Positions 36,086 through 48,629 of a stretch of DNA of 64,000 nucleotides are shown here, one piece after another. Below the pieces are notes generated by a model. The model ran no database searches and was not told the origin of the DNA. It worked only from the letters and a program-made list of their open reading frames with translations. Source of the DNA: Topomyia yanbarensis (lineage: Eukaryota > Arthropoda > Insecta > Diptera > Culicidae); contig NC_080671.1 in the NCBI RefSeq assembly GCF_030247195.1, forward strand, positions 73,097,412 to 73,161,411. The letters are read 5' to 3'. The position numbers were made by a program, and so were the translations under genes. Numbering within the stretch: position 1 is the stretch's first letter; each line of letters begins with the position of its first letter.

Positions 36086-36614
36086 CCGTTCATAAATTCA
36101 TAAGCAAAAGGTCACGATTTCGTGAATTGAACGATTTACGAAAACCGTCATCAAGTTCCCGAAATTATGAATAATAAATCTCGTATTCATGAAACTATTT
36201 GTGTTTTCTGAAAACCAGTTCGCCCTGAATATTATCAAGGCTTCTGTCTGTCACGTTACAAGTTTACGCATATTTTATAAGATAAGTCTGCAAAAACGAT
36301 AAAATCACATTCAATCACAATTGCACATTTTTAAGGTCACTAAGCCGCACATTTTTTCTAAAGAAAGTTATTTTCTATCATGAATGGTTTTCGCTTTATT
36401 GTCATTTTGATACGTCTGTCACGTTACACAATTTTCGCAGTGAGTTCGGAGGTTGCCCTACTAAATTGAAAAAGTCTGTTCCGTTGGCCCCCAAATTTGT
36501 GTGAACACAGTTTTAAGTTGAAGCTTGGAAATCAAAGAAGAGTTTGAAATATAAAACAAAAACAAATATTTCCACTAATGAAAGCGTTATATGGACGTTA
36601 CTGAAGGGAAATTG
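36086..36614 (+). mobile_element. Dispersed repeat (family R1), short copy
   Basis: Both ends align to 51222-53156: the left end begins CCGTTCATAAATTCAT and continues through CACGATTTCGTGAA; the right end is TTTCCACTAATGAAAGCG through CTGAAGGGAAATTG. The interior differs and is much shorter here (529 bp against 1,935 bp). Not classified. Confidence 0.65.
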
Positions 36615-37504
36615 AACATAATTATAAAAGCCATGATTTTTGTTCATTGTCCTGTTTTCGTAACATAAAAACGTGATTGTTCCAGAATTCATGGCACTTT
36701 ATTCACGATTTTGGGAACAATTTTTTTTCCGTGATGTGTGCAGTGTACCAAACCAGTTGCGTATGATTTCTATTTATTCGGTATTTATAGTAATTGTACA
36801 TATTTGCTATATAGTGCAAAAATATAATTATTCCAATCAGTACAACACTAGTTATTAGTGTTCAAAACCTAACGCACTTCTCACTGCTGATTTAATTAAA
36901 CTGGCATGAAAGACTTTCGATTTCGAAAGTAATTTGTTCAATCTACTATATAGCAAAAAAATTCGTTGGTTCAATGTATTACTTTCGTCATGAAACAACG
37001 TAACATTTCAACGACAACCCCAAATATTGTTCTCTAAAGTATCCCCCGATGACGCTACTCACTCAGAGGATCGAAGGACTTTTCTGTAAGCTTTGCGACC
37101 CGACTTAAATGCACCCGACCCTGCTCTGCGTCTGCGTTTCCAAGCTTTTCTACATAAATTTTTAAGTTTAGCAAATTCCGTATTCCACAAAGTGGTTCCT
37201 TTTGGAGTACGCATAACACAAAGTGGAGAAGCTGCTGCTATAATTGAATTGGTTTATCCACGACTTTTTATACGACACTTGGAGATTCAATCGTTGGAGA
37301 TCACCCATGAAATCTGGCCAGCTTACTTCGTAGATTTGGGATTATGATATGTGACGATCTCTGAAGAGACTTTTGAATGATCACAGAAAATGTGTTTATG
37401 ATCAGATAACTACGATTCGAGCCAGTTTGCCAACTCTTGCGTTATACCGTCGGAACAGAGAGTTACATCTAGCACCTCTTGCCTATCATATCGTGCAAAT
37501 GTTG
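36615..37504. other. Unannotated stretch with one unrecognised open frame
   Basis: The plus frame 37093-37347 (84 codons) reads as plausible protein (RLRFQAFLHKFLSLANSVF, then AAIIELVYPRLFIRHLEIQS) but I do not recognise a family, and it has no partner exons. It may belong to the retroelement that follows. Confidence 0.35.
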
Positions 37505-38195
37505 GGAAGGGAACATCCCGAAAAATTGTCGGCCTCATCTAAGCACAGTACGAGACCTTCTCATGCAAAGTACTGCAAAACGGGATCTTGTCCGCTCCCA
37601 TACGGGTCGTAGCTGGTGTAGCTAAGGATGTATTCTATCGCCACTACTACTTCTCATCGCTATCGATGAGTTTCTAATAGGTGCGATACACCGTGAACCA
37701 AAGCGTGAGCTGCGATGGAAACCAATAACCACGATGAATCAAAATGACTTCGACTTATTTGCTCACGTTGTACTCGTAGCCCAACGCGCTTCGACATGCA
37801 GAGTTGACTCAACGACCTTACCGAACACTCCTCAATGGCAGGTTTATTCATCAAAGGCAACAAAACTAAATCGTTGGATGTGAACACGGCGATCTCTTCC
37901 TGCTTTACAATAGCCGGGCATTCAGTGGAGAATGTTGAAAGTTTCCTGTATCTTGGCAGCCAAATGCCGTCAGACGGTGGTAGCATGATCGGCATACATC
38001 CACGGATCAAGAAGGCAAGTGCTACCTTTGCGATTCTAAGAAACAATTGGAAGAGCAAACAGATTTGTGAGCGCTGCAAAATCCGCGTTTTTAATACCTG
38101 CGTGAAATCTGTGCTACAATACGCTAGTGAAACATTCTGTATATCGGTGAAGAACACTCAACGGCTACAGGTATTCGTCAACAGATACCAGGGTA

Positions 38196-39515
38196 GGGGA
38201 ATTATGGTTAAAACCGACACCTTCAGCTTAACACTTTATCTGGTTTGCCACAAAATCAATAAAATTATAATTTCTACGCAGAATTCATCTTCAGAAAATT
38301 CTTAACAAGGCTTAATTTTGTCAGTGCTTCAAAAAATTAATTTCATTAAAAATTATTGGTTGCAAAACTTGGAAAACATAGTGACTTTTTGTAGGCATTG
38401 CGGGTAAAACCGACACCCCATAGGGGTAAAATCGACACCCCCTTTAATTTATTTTCGCTCCATTTTTTTATTACAAATGTGATATATGCGTGAATAATAA
38501 AGTGTGAATATGTGTGATGCAAATATGTGCTTTTTGTAGCTTCATCACTTAGTGAGGGGAAGAGAGTTCGAAAGCGTAGTGTTATAAACAAGAGTATTAC
38601 ATGCTATAGGGTTATTTCTTGATATGGGTATTACCAAATAATCCTTACGCACATCATTGCAACCTTCAGTGTAATTTTATTTCGAAAGAGAAAATATGCA
38701 AGCGTTCTACATTCTGTTCATAGGATTCATTCACTTATAAGTGACACACACTTCGCAGCAAAACTGCCTGGCTCAGACTTTGATTTTCCGGGACTCTGAT
38801 CATCAACGATCTACCGGGGTATACAACAAATCATTGTCTCACTGTGATAAAGTTCATCTATGGCAAACCATGAGAACACTAGAAATTCGGTTTGATGAGC
38901 ATTTTGTAGAAATAGCAAAAGCTTCAATAGAATCTGATAAGCAAATATTCCAATTTTTGATTTTTAAAGAGACATAAGAAATAAACACAATAAAAGTATT
39001 TCTGAGTATTTCTTCTATGAATATAGTGTGCTAATAGTATAATTGAACTGTCACAAAGATCTCCAGCCTTTCAGTTTTCATTACAAACGCAAGTAAACAC
39101 AACCATCGTCACAGTGTGTCGGTTTTACCCTAACCAAATGGAATCGGTTTTACCCCAACAGCGCAAATTTTTTTAAAGTAATTAAAAATATTGAATTTCT
39201 CAAACTCGTCTACAATGCACCCAGTTGATCATAGAAAATGTCGATAATAATAGGTACTGAAAAATGTGGTGATTTGAAAAGCTTTTGTTTGGTTGAAATC
39301 TTAAAATCTCTTAACAAAATCTTACATCCAGACGAGCTTGAACGCTGCTGTCGTATGTTTTGTTTATATTTATTGCGTTCGGCGTACTAACGTAAATCCA
39401 ATTTGTCTTCAAATACTCTACATAATCGTCCTAATAATAAAGTGTCATTATGAAATGAATAAAAATTTGATTTCTAGGGAAAGTTGTGGGGTGTCGGTTT
39501 TACCCACAATTCCCC
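38196..39515. mobile_element. TA-flanked TIR element (1,320 bp) inserted in the LINE
   Basis: The left end GGGGAATTATGGTTAAAACC is mirrored at the right by GGTTTTACCCACAATTCCCC. TA occurs on both sides (38194-38195, 39516-39517). The word GGTGTCGGTTTTACCC and its complement recur inside (about 38400-38442 and 39115-39160). Removing it rejoins the two LINE halves. The 78-codon frame at 38741-38977 is not recognisable as a transposase. TA flanks suggest Tc1/mariner-type mobilisation. Confidence 0.85.
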
Positions 39516-39633
39516 TACACATTTCGAACTCGGTGGCCTCACAATTGGATCTCAAACACCGAGTTTCATCGTCGGTGTCACCCTTGGTCGATAGCAACTG
39601 AAATTCGGGAACGGAGCGAAAACGAAATCTGCA

Positions 39634-39779
39634 GAGGCTCATGACTGCGTAGCATCAATAAAGAAATAAAAGAAATTGACCAAAATCTATCCTGGCAACA
39701 GTTTAAGAGGCTCATGACTGCGTAGCATCAATGAAGAAATAAAAGAAGTTGACCAAAATCTATCCTGGCAATAGGTTAA
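39634..39779 (+). repeat. 73-bp tandem duplication inside the LINE 3' end
   Basis: Two adjacent 73-bp units beginning GAGGCTCATGACTGCGTAGC, with a few differences. Each unit encodes the peptide block IKE-DQNLSWQ. The duplication occurred after or during decay of the LINE. Confidence 0.9.
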
Positions 39780-39860
39780 ACAGGCGATAGCCTGAAATCA
39801 CGCAGGATGAAAATCTTTCAAGTCTGCCCTGCACTCGGGATGCGCAGGACCCTTAAATAA

Positions 39861-40235
39861 GTAAGTGTAGTACGGTATTAAGGCTGCACGAAAATTGGTT
39901 GCATTTTCAATGGTGGCAACAGCATGTTCGTGGCTCAACAACTATTGAGTGGTGGTTCCCGAAGGCCTCCACTGGTGGTCACAAAAGAGTCCATTATCGA
40001 TATGCTATTCGGTAGCGGGGTCCTTTGTGATCTTCTTGGTATGTGGATCGACGATGATAAACTAACAATACAATTTCCGTATTTGGTTGATTAGTTACGA
40101 GCAACGCCAGTATATCTGGTCACTACGGTTACTAGTACTGAGAGTCTAAATAAACAATTGGAAAAAATTGTGAAAACCGAATCTTGTCAGTTTGAATCAA
40201 TCTACACCTCAAATGCACCGTTGGGAATATCTAGA
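39861..40235. other. LINE 3' flank or UTR, not resolved
   Basis: Holds an open stretch without ATG (about 39899-40093) reading SMFVAQQLLSGGSRRPPLV and onward. I do not recognise it. The end of the LINE is not marked by an obvious A-tail. Confidence 0.35.
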
Positions 40236-40260
40236 AAGTAGTGTTTTTGCAACGGATTGC

Positions 40261-40756
40261 TGAAGCGTGACCGCCACTCATTCCAGTTGTCCTGGGTTCA
40301 ATTCCAGCCGAGGTCGTTGAGATTTTTCTGAGGTGAAAAAATCTGTGGTCACGTCTTCCTTCGGAAGGGAAGTAAAACCGTTGGTCCCCGGTCCATGAGT
40401 TGGTGGATCGATATTTAATCCAGATAATGGAGTCACCTCTCTGGCGGTAAAGAAGAAGTAGAACCAACTTCTATACTTACTAACAAAATATCCTCCTCCC
40501 GTGATACTTGTGGAGTGCGCACTAGTATGTATGGCCTCTAGCAAAAGTAAGTATCGGACTAACCATTCCCCTTCTCTTTCCTTCCGCGATCTACGTTCGA
40601 GCCTGGCCGGCGCCGGTATTGATCAATAAAACAGTTTAGGATTACCAGGAGTTGCACATTGAAAGATGTTTTCGCTACTCCCAAGCATAATTATCTATTG
40701 ATTCCCTGTGCAACTTCAGCTAGTCCAGATCGATAACGGAGTAGCAGCTCAGGCTC
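40261..40756 (+). mobile_element. SINE family S2, plus-strand copy with 25-bp target duplication
   Basis: The body runs from the box-B region (GGGTTCAATTCC at about 40292) through GTTGGTCCCCGGTCCATGAG to a tail ending CAGCTCAGGCTCAAG. The 25-bp target duplication (40236-40260 and 40757-40781; core GTGTTTTTGCAACGGATTGC) is identical on both sides. Compared with 23876-26086 the first part of the tRNA head, including box A, is missing, so this copy is 5'-truncated. Long duplications of this kind indicate LINE-machinery retroposition. Confidence 0.92.
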
Positions 40757-40781
40757 AAGTAGTGTTTTTGCAACGGATTGC

Positions 40782-41545
40782 ATTTCTCCGAGTTGCGACA
40801 TGATTGCGTTCAATAGTCACATCAAGAGTACGTGGCGCCAAACCGTGTTGCCGTACCTCATTTTTTCGATTGTCCTTATAATCGTGGATCTTAATTATTA
40901 TGTTTTCCTACACAACCACGTGTTCAATGTTGATATGCAAGCATAGTCTTTCTGCCGGTGCCAATTTGTTGAACGTTATCAATGCTTTATACCTGATATG
41001 ATGGAACTGGGTAAAGGTGACTTCCGTTGCACAGTAATTTGATTGCGCCAAAAACGTGCAAAAAATATTTACACGAAAATGGTAAGGCGTACAGAAATGA
41101 ATTCTTCTGAGATGTTTTATGATGATCCATGACAATTGTGGTGATATAGATATAGTGATTAAACCCCCTTGAAGTGAGTTCTTTGCTACATTTTTAATGA
41201 ATGAAAAACAAAATAAGGTCTTCCGAAATGCTTCCTTGAAAACATCTTTCCATCTATATTGAAAACCAACAATTTCTATTTATAGTAAACTCGAAGTTAT
41301 AGACCATTGTTTATGAATGATCCTTATAAATATTCTTTGACATAATTTCTTTATTATCGTAGATAAAACTTCAGCATGTTGTTTGTCTTGTCAATACAGA
41401 TATTTTTCCAGAAGAGGCGCGATATTATTGGGTAAATAATTGGGTAGATAAATATAGCAAATGTTTCAAACGTGATGACACTTGAACGGCCAAAAACAGG
41501 TAACCAGTTCTAGTTGCAATTAAAACATCAATACTATGAAACTCA
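40782..41545. other. Unannotated AT-rich spacer
   Basis: No gene recognised. Confidence 0.4.
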
Positions 41546-41558
41546 ATGGATTTCACTT

Positions 41559-41827
41559 TTTTTTTGCTTTATTTGAAACAGCTCAATACGTTAGCACAAT
41601 TGAGCCATGGGTCTTTTAATTTTTTTTACAATAAGTAAAAATAAATAAAAAGAATTCTAAGAATGTCGGTCTGTCAGATCTTGTTCACGCAGTTTGCTGC
41701 TGCGTGTTGAGATCTTTTTCCTTGGCGGTGAAGCCGCTTGGGGGTCATTCAGTCTGCCTTCTCTTGCGTTATCGTTCCCGTACATGTCGTCATCGGTACT
41801 GCTTTCTTGATGTTCACGATCAGAGGT
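41559..41827 (-). mobile_element. 5'-truncated LINE 3' end with A-tail and 13-bp target duplication
   Basis: Minus strand. The coding end of a hydrophilic protein (STDDDMYGNDNAREGRLNDP, then SPPRKKISTRSSKLREQDL, stop) is followed by a 3'UTR of about 90 nt, the polyadenylation signal AATAAA and an A9 tail. The duplication ATGGATTTCACTT occurs at 41546-41558 and 41828-41840. Only 269 bp were inserted. The parent LINE is not identified. Confidence 0.85.
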
Positions 41828-41840
41828 ATGGATTTCACTT

Positions 41841-44800
41841 GTATCTCGTTGTCGCCAGTTGCGTTATAGATTATTTGAAACAATCAGTGTTTTTGAAAAA
41901 CTATCCAATGCTTTCGAAAATACTAGAAATAAGAAAAATAATATGAAGTAATTGAAATTGTGTATTTTGTTGATTGGAATAACTTCATACAGTATATGAG
42001 ACTCATAGGAATCATAATTGAAGAGATATTTTTTGAAAATGTTTTTTGGGAGTCTTCCAAATATAATGAGCTATACCTTATAAAGCATTTAAAGAAAATA
42101 GTTAGTGAGTTCAGTAAAGATATTTACAAAACTAGAACTTTGCCAAAGGCGTCAGCTCGTTTTTTCTATCAAAAAAAGGTTAATTGAAAAATCGCACTTT
42201 TGAGAACCGCAAATGATAGAACTTGTTATTTTTAATAAGTATTCCAAATCAATCACTATTTGAAACACAAATTTTTCAAAAATTGCCGAAATGCTAGTCT
42301 AGTCTAGTCTAGTCTACACATACACAGCCAATACATGTAGGGATCCTGGAAAATTGCAAACGTTCGTCCACAATTTTTCTTGTCATTATTAATGTTTGTG
42401 GCAAATATTGAATATGACACAAGCATTAAAGCGGCCAGGCCAACTGTGCAGCGTACAAAATAAAGATGATACAAAATTATACGGCAATCAAATTATTCAT
42501 TCAATGAATAATTTAATCAACGGATTATTTTGAACCTTGAATAAGGAAGAAACGTGGACAACCGTACACAACCGTTTCAATTTGATGGGGGTTTGATAAA
42601 TCGTTGGGAGTGACTTTGCTAAGAAGGTTAATGTCACTCCTTTGGTCCTTGGTTCCTGGGATGGGACAGAAGTATTTAGCCCTGCCCTGGCTAATGAGCC
42701 AGGGTTATAGCGCCCTTACTCGCTCTCTGAAACAATAGAGAAAATTGGCGAAATCAGTTAATTAGTAGTAATATAAACAAAAACGCATAAAAATACAAAC
42801 CAACAGACAACTCACCTTCGACAAAAATCCATACAGGACTTCTATATCCTAATAGGCAGTACAGGATCATGAAAACAGAAACCTCCCGCGTTCGTTGAGC
42901 ATCGACGGAAAACACAAATAACTGTTCCGTATATTTCACAATAGGCCGAACTGAAACTAAAAATCGACTGAGAAGTCATTGCTATTTCCACCTGGCTCAA
43001 AACAACAATAGTGATTCCTCAAACAAACACACAAACATGAAAAATAAAAACGACAAGAAACCATAACCAGTAACATTAGGAAAATCCTCCAGAACTTCCC
43101 AAAACCGCGGCGAACGACTTGGGACCGTGTACCACACTGAATATATTGAATACAGTCATAGTAGTACTTACTGGTTACTTCGGTGACACGGGTTGACGCC
43201 TAGGCAGAGCACTCAGCGCCTTTATTCTAGAATTGCCAAACTAAGAATGTAGATCCAACTAAGGCTCATTCCAGGTATCGCATGCCGAATCCGCTTGTCC
43301 TAATTTTCCAGCAAACTAGCACGAAGCGCAAAGAGTGTACCATATAGTATCCATTTCTTTGGTACTATGTTTATTGCAGTATTATTGTTCAACTGGCACA
43401 ACAGTCCAAAACCTATCCGCTCCCATAAACTTTTTTTCAATTTAAATCTCAAAATAACAAATGCATAACCGAGTAATTGGCAACCAACAATCCATGCATA
43501 GGCACGCTCGACCGAATAAATTTTAAATATATGCGTATGACGGCGAAAAAAATACGGGTACACAAGAAATAATATACCCAAATGAAAGAAACTGTAATAA
43601 TACTTACGTCACATCTCCATCTCATTCTCTTCTATACAACTTACAGATTGTAACGGTATCTTTCCTGCTTTCTCGCATTGACGGTGTGAGTGCCTATCAA
43701 ATAGTAGTACGTCCAACGAATATCCTTATTCCAAGTAATTCTCCGTAGGTCTTGTAAGGTCGCCTGCGAACTTTTTGAGGCATATGCCCCGCTTTCGATT
43801 TCAGGACGATGACAATATTTTCTCCAATATCCTGTGAGCGACCAAACCAATACCGGGTGCCTGTTAGACAGAGTTGCAGCTCCCGGAGTCTTGATACATT
43901 AAGAACCTTCTTCATAGTCACTTCAAGATTTCTTCGACGATGGTTCCGTTACTTTGCTGCCAGCAGAGCTTAAAATTCTCATACCTATTCAATGAACGAC
44001 GAAATTCAGAGAATTCATTTTCGTCCTTTCCCTGCCTCTTTCGTTGCTAACTGCATGAAAAAATAAAACAATAAAGGCGATGTCCCCTCCTCTCTCGATT
44101 CTATGAAAACGAGTAGCAGCAGCAGCGACTTTCGTTTTCCTATGAGAATCCGAAGTTGCAATTTCGTTTTGATGCATGGTCAGTAATTTGCGACTCTCAT
44201 TCATTAAATGAAATTAATGCAATGTGCATCTAATAATGCAACTAGAACATAGTTAAAATGAGAAATATGCACACCGATCAGGCTTCCGTCTTACAATACC
44301 ATCATTAGCTCGCAAATCTACAGAATCGAGCATCGACAAATAAATATCATTGCTAGTGTATGTTCGTTTCCCCAGCAGTAAGTTCAATATCGAATGTACC
44401 AATATCATTCTGAATCTCAAAGCGAAAACGAGCGTGTGGAGCGAATAATGAAAACGCTCTGCTACATGCTTGCTTTGTCCTAGCCTGTTGTCTCATTTTC
44501 GATTTCGCAAAGTGCTAGTGGTATGGAAAGAAGCTTCGTTCTTTCGTCATTTTCGCCTGATTTTGGCAAATGAAAAAAACATTTTCCGACTCTGGCTGCC
44601 AGCCTTGTCCTTTTCCGAAAGCCCTCTTTAATTTAACAGTTTGCCGCAAATATTCACATCATTTGCAGCGTGACAAAGAATTGGTGAAAAATTTGACGGA
44701 GCGAAAATTTTACGCATACGCTGGCGATGCCTGCTGCGATGGGAATCTTTTCAAAAATTGCCGAAATACTTCGAAAATACACAAAACAAACCAATATTAT

Positions 44801-45119
44801 AATATAGAAAGTTATCCATTTTGATAATTCAGACCTTTTTACGAAACCCAAATTGTCATAATGATATTTAAAAGGTTATATTAAGGAATTTTCTTTTAAG
44901 AGATCATCCACAAACAATAAAAAATAAAGTTGAAAATGTTAAAGATAAAGACATTGTGTCTTCAGCAAAGTTGTTGGCGAAAGCTTGTTCTACAACTTCG
45001 CCGAAGACATAATCATTATATATGTACTTGCTGGAAAGTTGGTAAATATATCTAACTTTTAGGGAGACTAATCGTTAAAATCACAACTTGTAATATCCAC
45101 AAATTAATCCGAAGGCGTC
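41841..45119. other. Long unannotated stretch
   Basis: A (TAGTC)4 microsatellite lies at about 42297-42316. Several minus-strand splice-donor-like words (near 42812, 43170 and 43603) and a hydrophobic 93-codon minus frame (43300-43581) were seen, but no family motif and no consistent exon model. The text around 44930-45010 is a degenerate repeat (TTCAGCAAAGTTGTTGGCG). Confidence 0.4.
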
Positions 45120-45123
45120 ATTT

Positions 45124-45885
45124 CGTCGCTGTTGTGCTATCTTATGACAAACGCCATTTTGGGGTAAACTGAGTTAGATATGCCACATCACGTATCTAAA
45201 AAATCTCTACAAAGTGGCGTTTTCAGAATTTTGATATTCTGCTTGGTTACTGAGATATATTAAAAAACATGATGAGAAATTTTGAATTTTTTGCTTCAAA
45301 TGACTGTGTCTGGGGATTTACTCAGGGTATCTTGATATATAAGATGTTTTTATGTGTAAAACTATCTAAAGAACACAATGACATAATTACTTTCAAAACA
45401 AAATTACACGAATTGTGTGAAAAATATAGTTTTAGTTTTTAACTGGAAATATAGCATATTTGGCAACACTGTAACCAAAAATAACTATTTTTGCTAGATT
45501 CTCTGACTCATTTCCTTTAAAATGCATCTCACCGATTGTTTATAGGCCAAATTAAACCAAAGATATGAATAAAAGTTAATAATTGATGATTTTTTTCTAT
45601 GGAAAATTTTCCATGCACGATTATGACACGCCATACAAATCTATACACACCTATGACACGTGTGAGTGCGACTTTTGTTTACATTCATAGTCAAAGCTCG
45701 CAACATAGTCAACCGATCTTCATAATATTTGAGAGATTAATAAAGAATAGATAGAAGCATCAATTGTCTTCTTTGAATTGTTTATACCATTTATAAGTTT
45801 CAAGATATTCAATCTCAAACTTTAAAAATCGTTTTTCTCGAAATGAGCTAAATGGCGCTTGTCATAAGAAAGCACAACAGCGACG
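45124..45885 (+). mobile_element. Non-autonomous TIR transposon (family T4), copy 2, uninterrupted (762 bp)
   Basis: Ends CGTCGCTGTTGTGCTATC and GAAAGCACAACAGCGACG. The 4-bp flanking repeat is ATTT (45120-45123, 45886-45889). It aligns end to end with 1212-2160 minus the SINE. It provides the empty site that defines the SINE boundaries in copy 1. Confidence 0.88.
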
Positions 45886-45889
45886 ATTT

Positions 45890-48629
45890 ACCTAAATCTA
45901 ACGATTCAAGCGTAAATAATAGATCGCACTATTTTTACAAAAAAACATTTTTAGCTTCATAAAATGCTCCAATCGCTAATTCTCGGCATGATACGTAAAT
46001 ATCGGAAGTCAATAACCAATGTATTTGGACGGAGTACAACTTCTTGCTTCTGCAGCTTACTCATCTTGATAGATCACTACAACAAGAAAAAAATTAAGGT
46101 ATATTTATTCTTCAGACAATGCACACAAGATAAAATTATCTGATATGACGTTCACTTTTCAGAAAATAATCTATGTGTTGTGATCGAAATAACCTTACGC
46201 ATTTGGTTATGTTTTAGATACTCACAGTGAGAATACCCATATATGGCGGGCACCAAGCCAGAAAAGTTGGAAGACAAGGAATTGTTCGATCCGAATATTT
46301 GAGGACATTTGACCAACATTCCCAAATGTGGATTAAAACCAACTTCAAAGCTTGATGCTACCCGATCAGAATGAAATGATAAGATTATAATTATAATGCA
46401 ATTTTCGTAAAAAAATCACCGTAACATTGTATGTCGCTCAAAGTGGCACCAAATTAAAACCACTTTCCGTTTCACGATCCGCGGCAGTTTAATCGTGGTG
46501 CACAGCTCGCATTTCCCGAACGAACACTTGTGTGCCATCTATTGAAGCCAGCATAAAATGTTATTTCAGGGAACCACAATCCAAGCCGAATACGGAGAAC
46601 TCATAAATCTGATGATTAAATACGGCTACAAAGTGATCAATCTGTTGTAACAGTTACAGCAAAGACCGCCCTTTTTGAGCAACTTTTCCGTCCACCCACC
46701 GAAGCGAGATGGGCGTGGATTCGAGCACACTGCCAGCCAACGTCCGCTGGGAAGCTCGAGCGGAAGACCGCAGAAGGGTGTCACATGAGCTACCAGCCAA
46801 CAGTCACGTCCGTTCGCAGGAAGAACGGAGATAATTAATTGCTATTAAAATTTCATCATGCACCGTGGACATTTTTTTTTCATACGATTAATTATTATTC
46901 ACGCGTTATGTCTATATTTATTTCCGCCACGGTGCCAGCTTGGAAATGTGCCTTTTCCAATTGCCAGTGTAATTAAGACGAAATGTGACCGCAGGAGGGG
47001 ACTGAGTTTTGCGGAGGGAGCACCCATTACTATTCTTGGAACGGTAATGGGAATTCAAATTTCGAAACATTGTCGCGTTTGATTATCGCACCACAACCGG
47101 ATTTGATGAATTATGTAACTCCGTTTAATTATGTTCCGATTCCGATTGACTGATAACGGTATGGGGAACTGGTAATTGAATATCATTTATGGATCTAGAC
47201 AATGCGGAATCAATGGTGCACACATGGTTTCATTTTTAAATTCATTCATTGATGGGATAATTCCTACTGAATTGATTAATTCTACGAAAATCGTATAATT
47301 AAATTTGATTTTCCACCTATTTGGGACATATTTTATATCAACTAGGACACTACAATAGATTTCGATAGTATGACGCTAATTATGAGAAGGTTTGATTATT
47401 CGTATTTAATTGAAGTTTTTGGAAGTAAGATAGGCGTCGTCAATGTATTCCGCAAATAACAACACTGTGCAATTTTCGCTCCCACAGCCAATGATTGATT
47501 TATTACTCTAAGTTAAACGATCAGCTTGCCCGCTCGACATAATCTAGATTTATGATGAAGCAAATTACGCTTCGGTGGTGCGTTATTTGAAGCGTACCGT
47601 TCCCCGTAATGGCACAGGAGCCAGGTTTTATTTACCTCGTCACAATTATTCATATACTCTAGCTCTGTAGCTTCATTCTGCTTCCCGCATCAGAATAAAC
47701 CACTCTGGTTTGTTTTTCCCCGTGATCTACGTCGATTGCAGGCAAGTAAACGGGGCCCCGGAAGTAGTTCGAGGGGTAACACAAATTTTATTGACACTTC
47801 TCAGGAGTGTAAAGTGATTACGAAGAATTTTTCCACCACCCATAAAGTGTCTGTAGTAGGTACCGTTTTACTCTATACACACGTCGACGACGCTGGTGGC
47901 TGCCGGGAAGAAGCACAATTTGCGTTCCGTCCTGTCGAGCACGCTGCGAAATAGCGCCAGGCGCCGGCTATCGTCTATACACTCTAGCGTCATGGCTTCG
48001 AGCGACGACGACAGTCCCGGGGCAGGTTCGAATGCAGCCAGTGCTCAGTAGAACCAGCGAAAAGCAGTCAATATTCAAATTGGCAAAAAATGCCCCGTAA
48101 AATGATGAGGTAAAAGTCGAAACTTCACTTCCTGCATTTTACTCGGTGGCTCAGCACAATGATGGACATTTACTCCCGCTGGAAGCCTATATAGAGGATG
48201 AGTGCCATGGCGATAGAAATCAGAAATTATTTTTTACGCCGAACTAAGCACAAATTAGTTTCGTCAAATTTATTGGAACCGGTCAGCGTAGTTTGCTTAA
48301 TCGGTAAGACCATGGTTTCGAAGGCTGGATACGTGCCGCTGTAGGATGTATGGTTTTAAACAGAAAAGCAGGTGTCGTAACTAGTGATAGAATGCAAACT
48401 ATTCACTGTATCGAGTCGATGTGATTTTCTTGGGAAGCTCAAGATTTCGAAGCAGCAGCGTTTAAATTTTTTTTGCTGGAATGATTTCCTAATTTCCGAA
48501 TGCGTGTAACTACCAATATACTGTCTACTGTGAGCGAGAGTGCCTTTGCCGTATTTAATGACTATGAACAGTGACTTCGCGTAAAAGAAATGACCTGCTG
48601 GAAAATTATTCATTTCGTGTTTCGTTGTC
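45890..48629. other. Long unannotated stretch, less repetitive
   Basis: Composition is more balanced around 46480-46860 and 47500-48060. Short frames (for example 46858-47082, 47736-47954) are not recognisable. This could be regulatory or intronic host DNA; nothing specific can be supported. Confidence 0.35.

Larger units (their letters stand above)
37505..39860 (+). pseudogene. Non-LTR retrotransposon ORF2 (reverse transcriptase) pseudogene, split by a DNA element
   Basis: Pieces in several frames follow the usual order of a LINE reverse transcriptase. About 37520-37600: CKVLQNGILSAPIRVVAGV. About 37635-37800: AIDEFLIGAIHREPKREL and FDLFAHVVLVAQR (the active-site ADDVAL-type block, here with AHVV in place of ADDV). 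37850-38190: KTKSLDVNT, ENVESFLYLGSQM, RIKKASATFAILRNNWKS, VLQYASETFCIS, RLQVFVNRYQ. After the 1,320-bp insertion the same protein resumes at 39520 with RWPHNWISNTEFHRRCH, then INKEIKEIDQNLSWQQ, and ends near 39858. Multiple frameshifts, loss of the catalytic Asp pair and the insertion make it dead. Clade not assigned. Confidence 0.85.

Noticed and set aside
43300..43581. Hydrophobic 93-codon frame as part of a chemoreceptor gene
   Set aside because: Hydrophobicity is expected from AT-rich sequence; no receptor signature and no consistent splice model.
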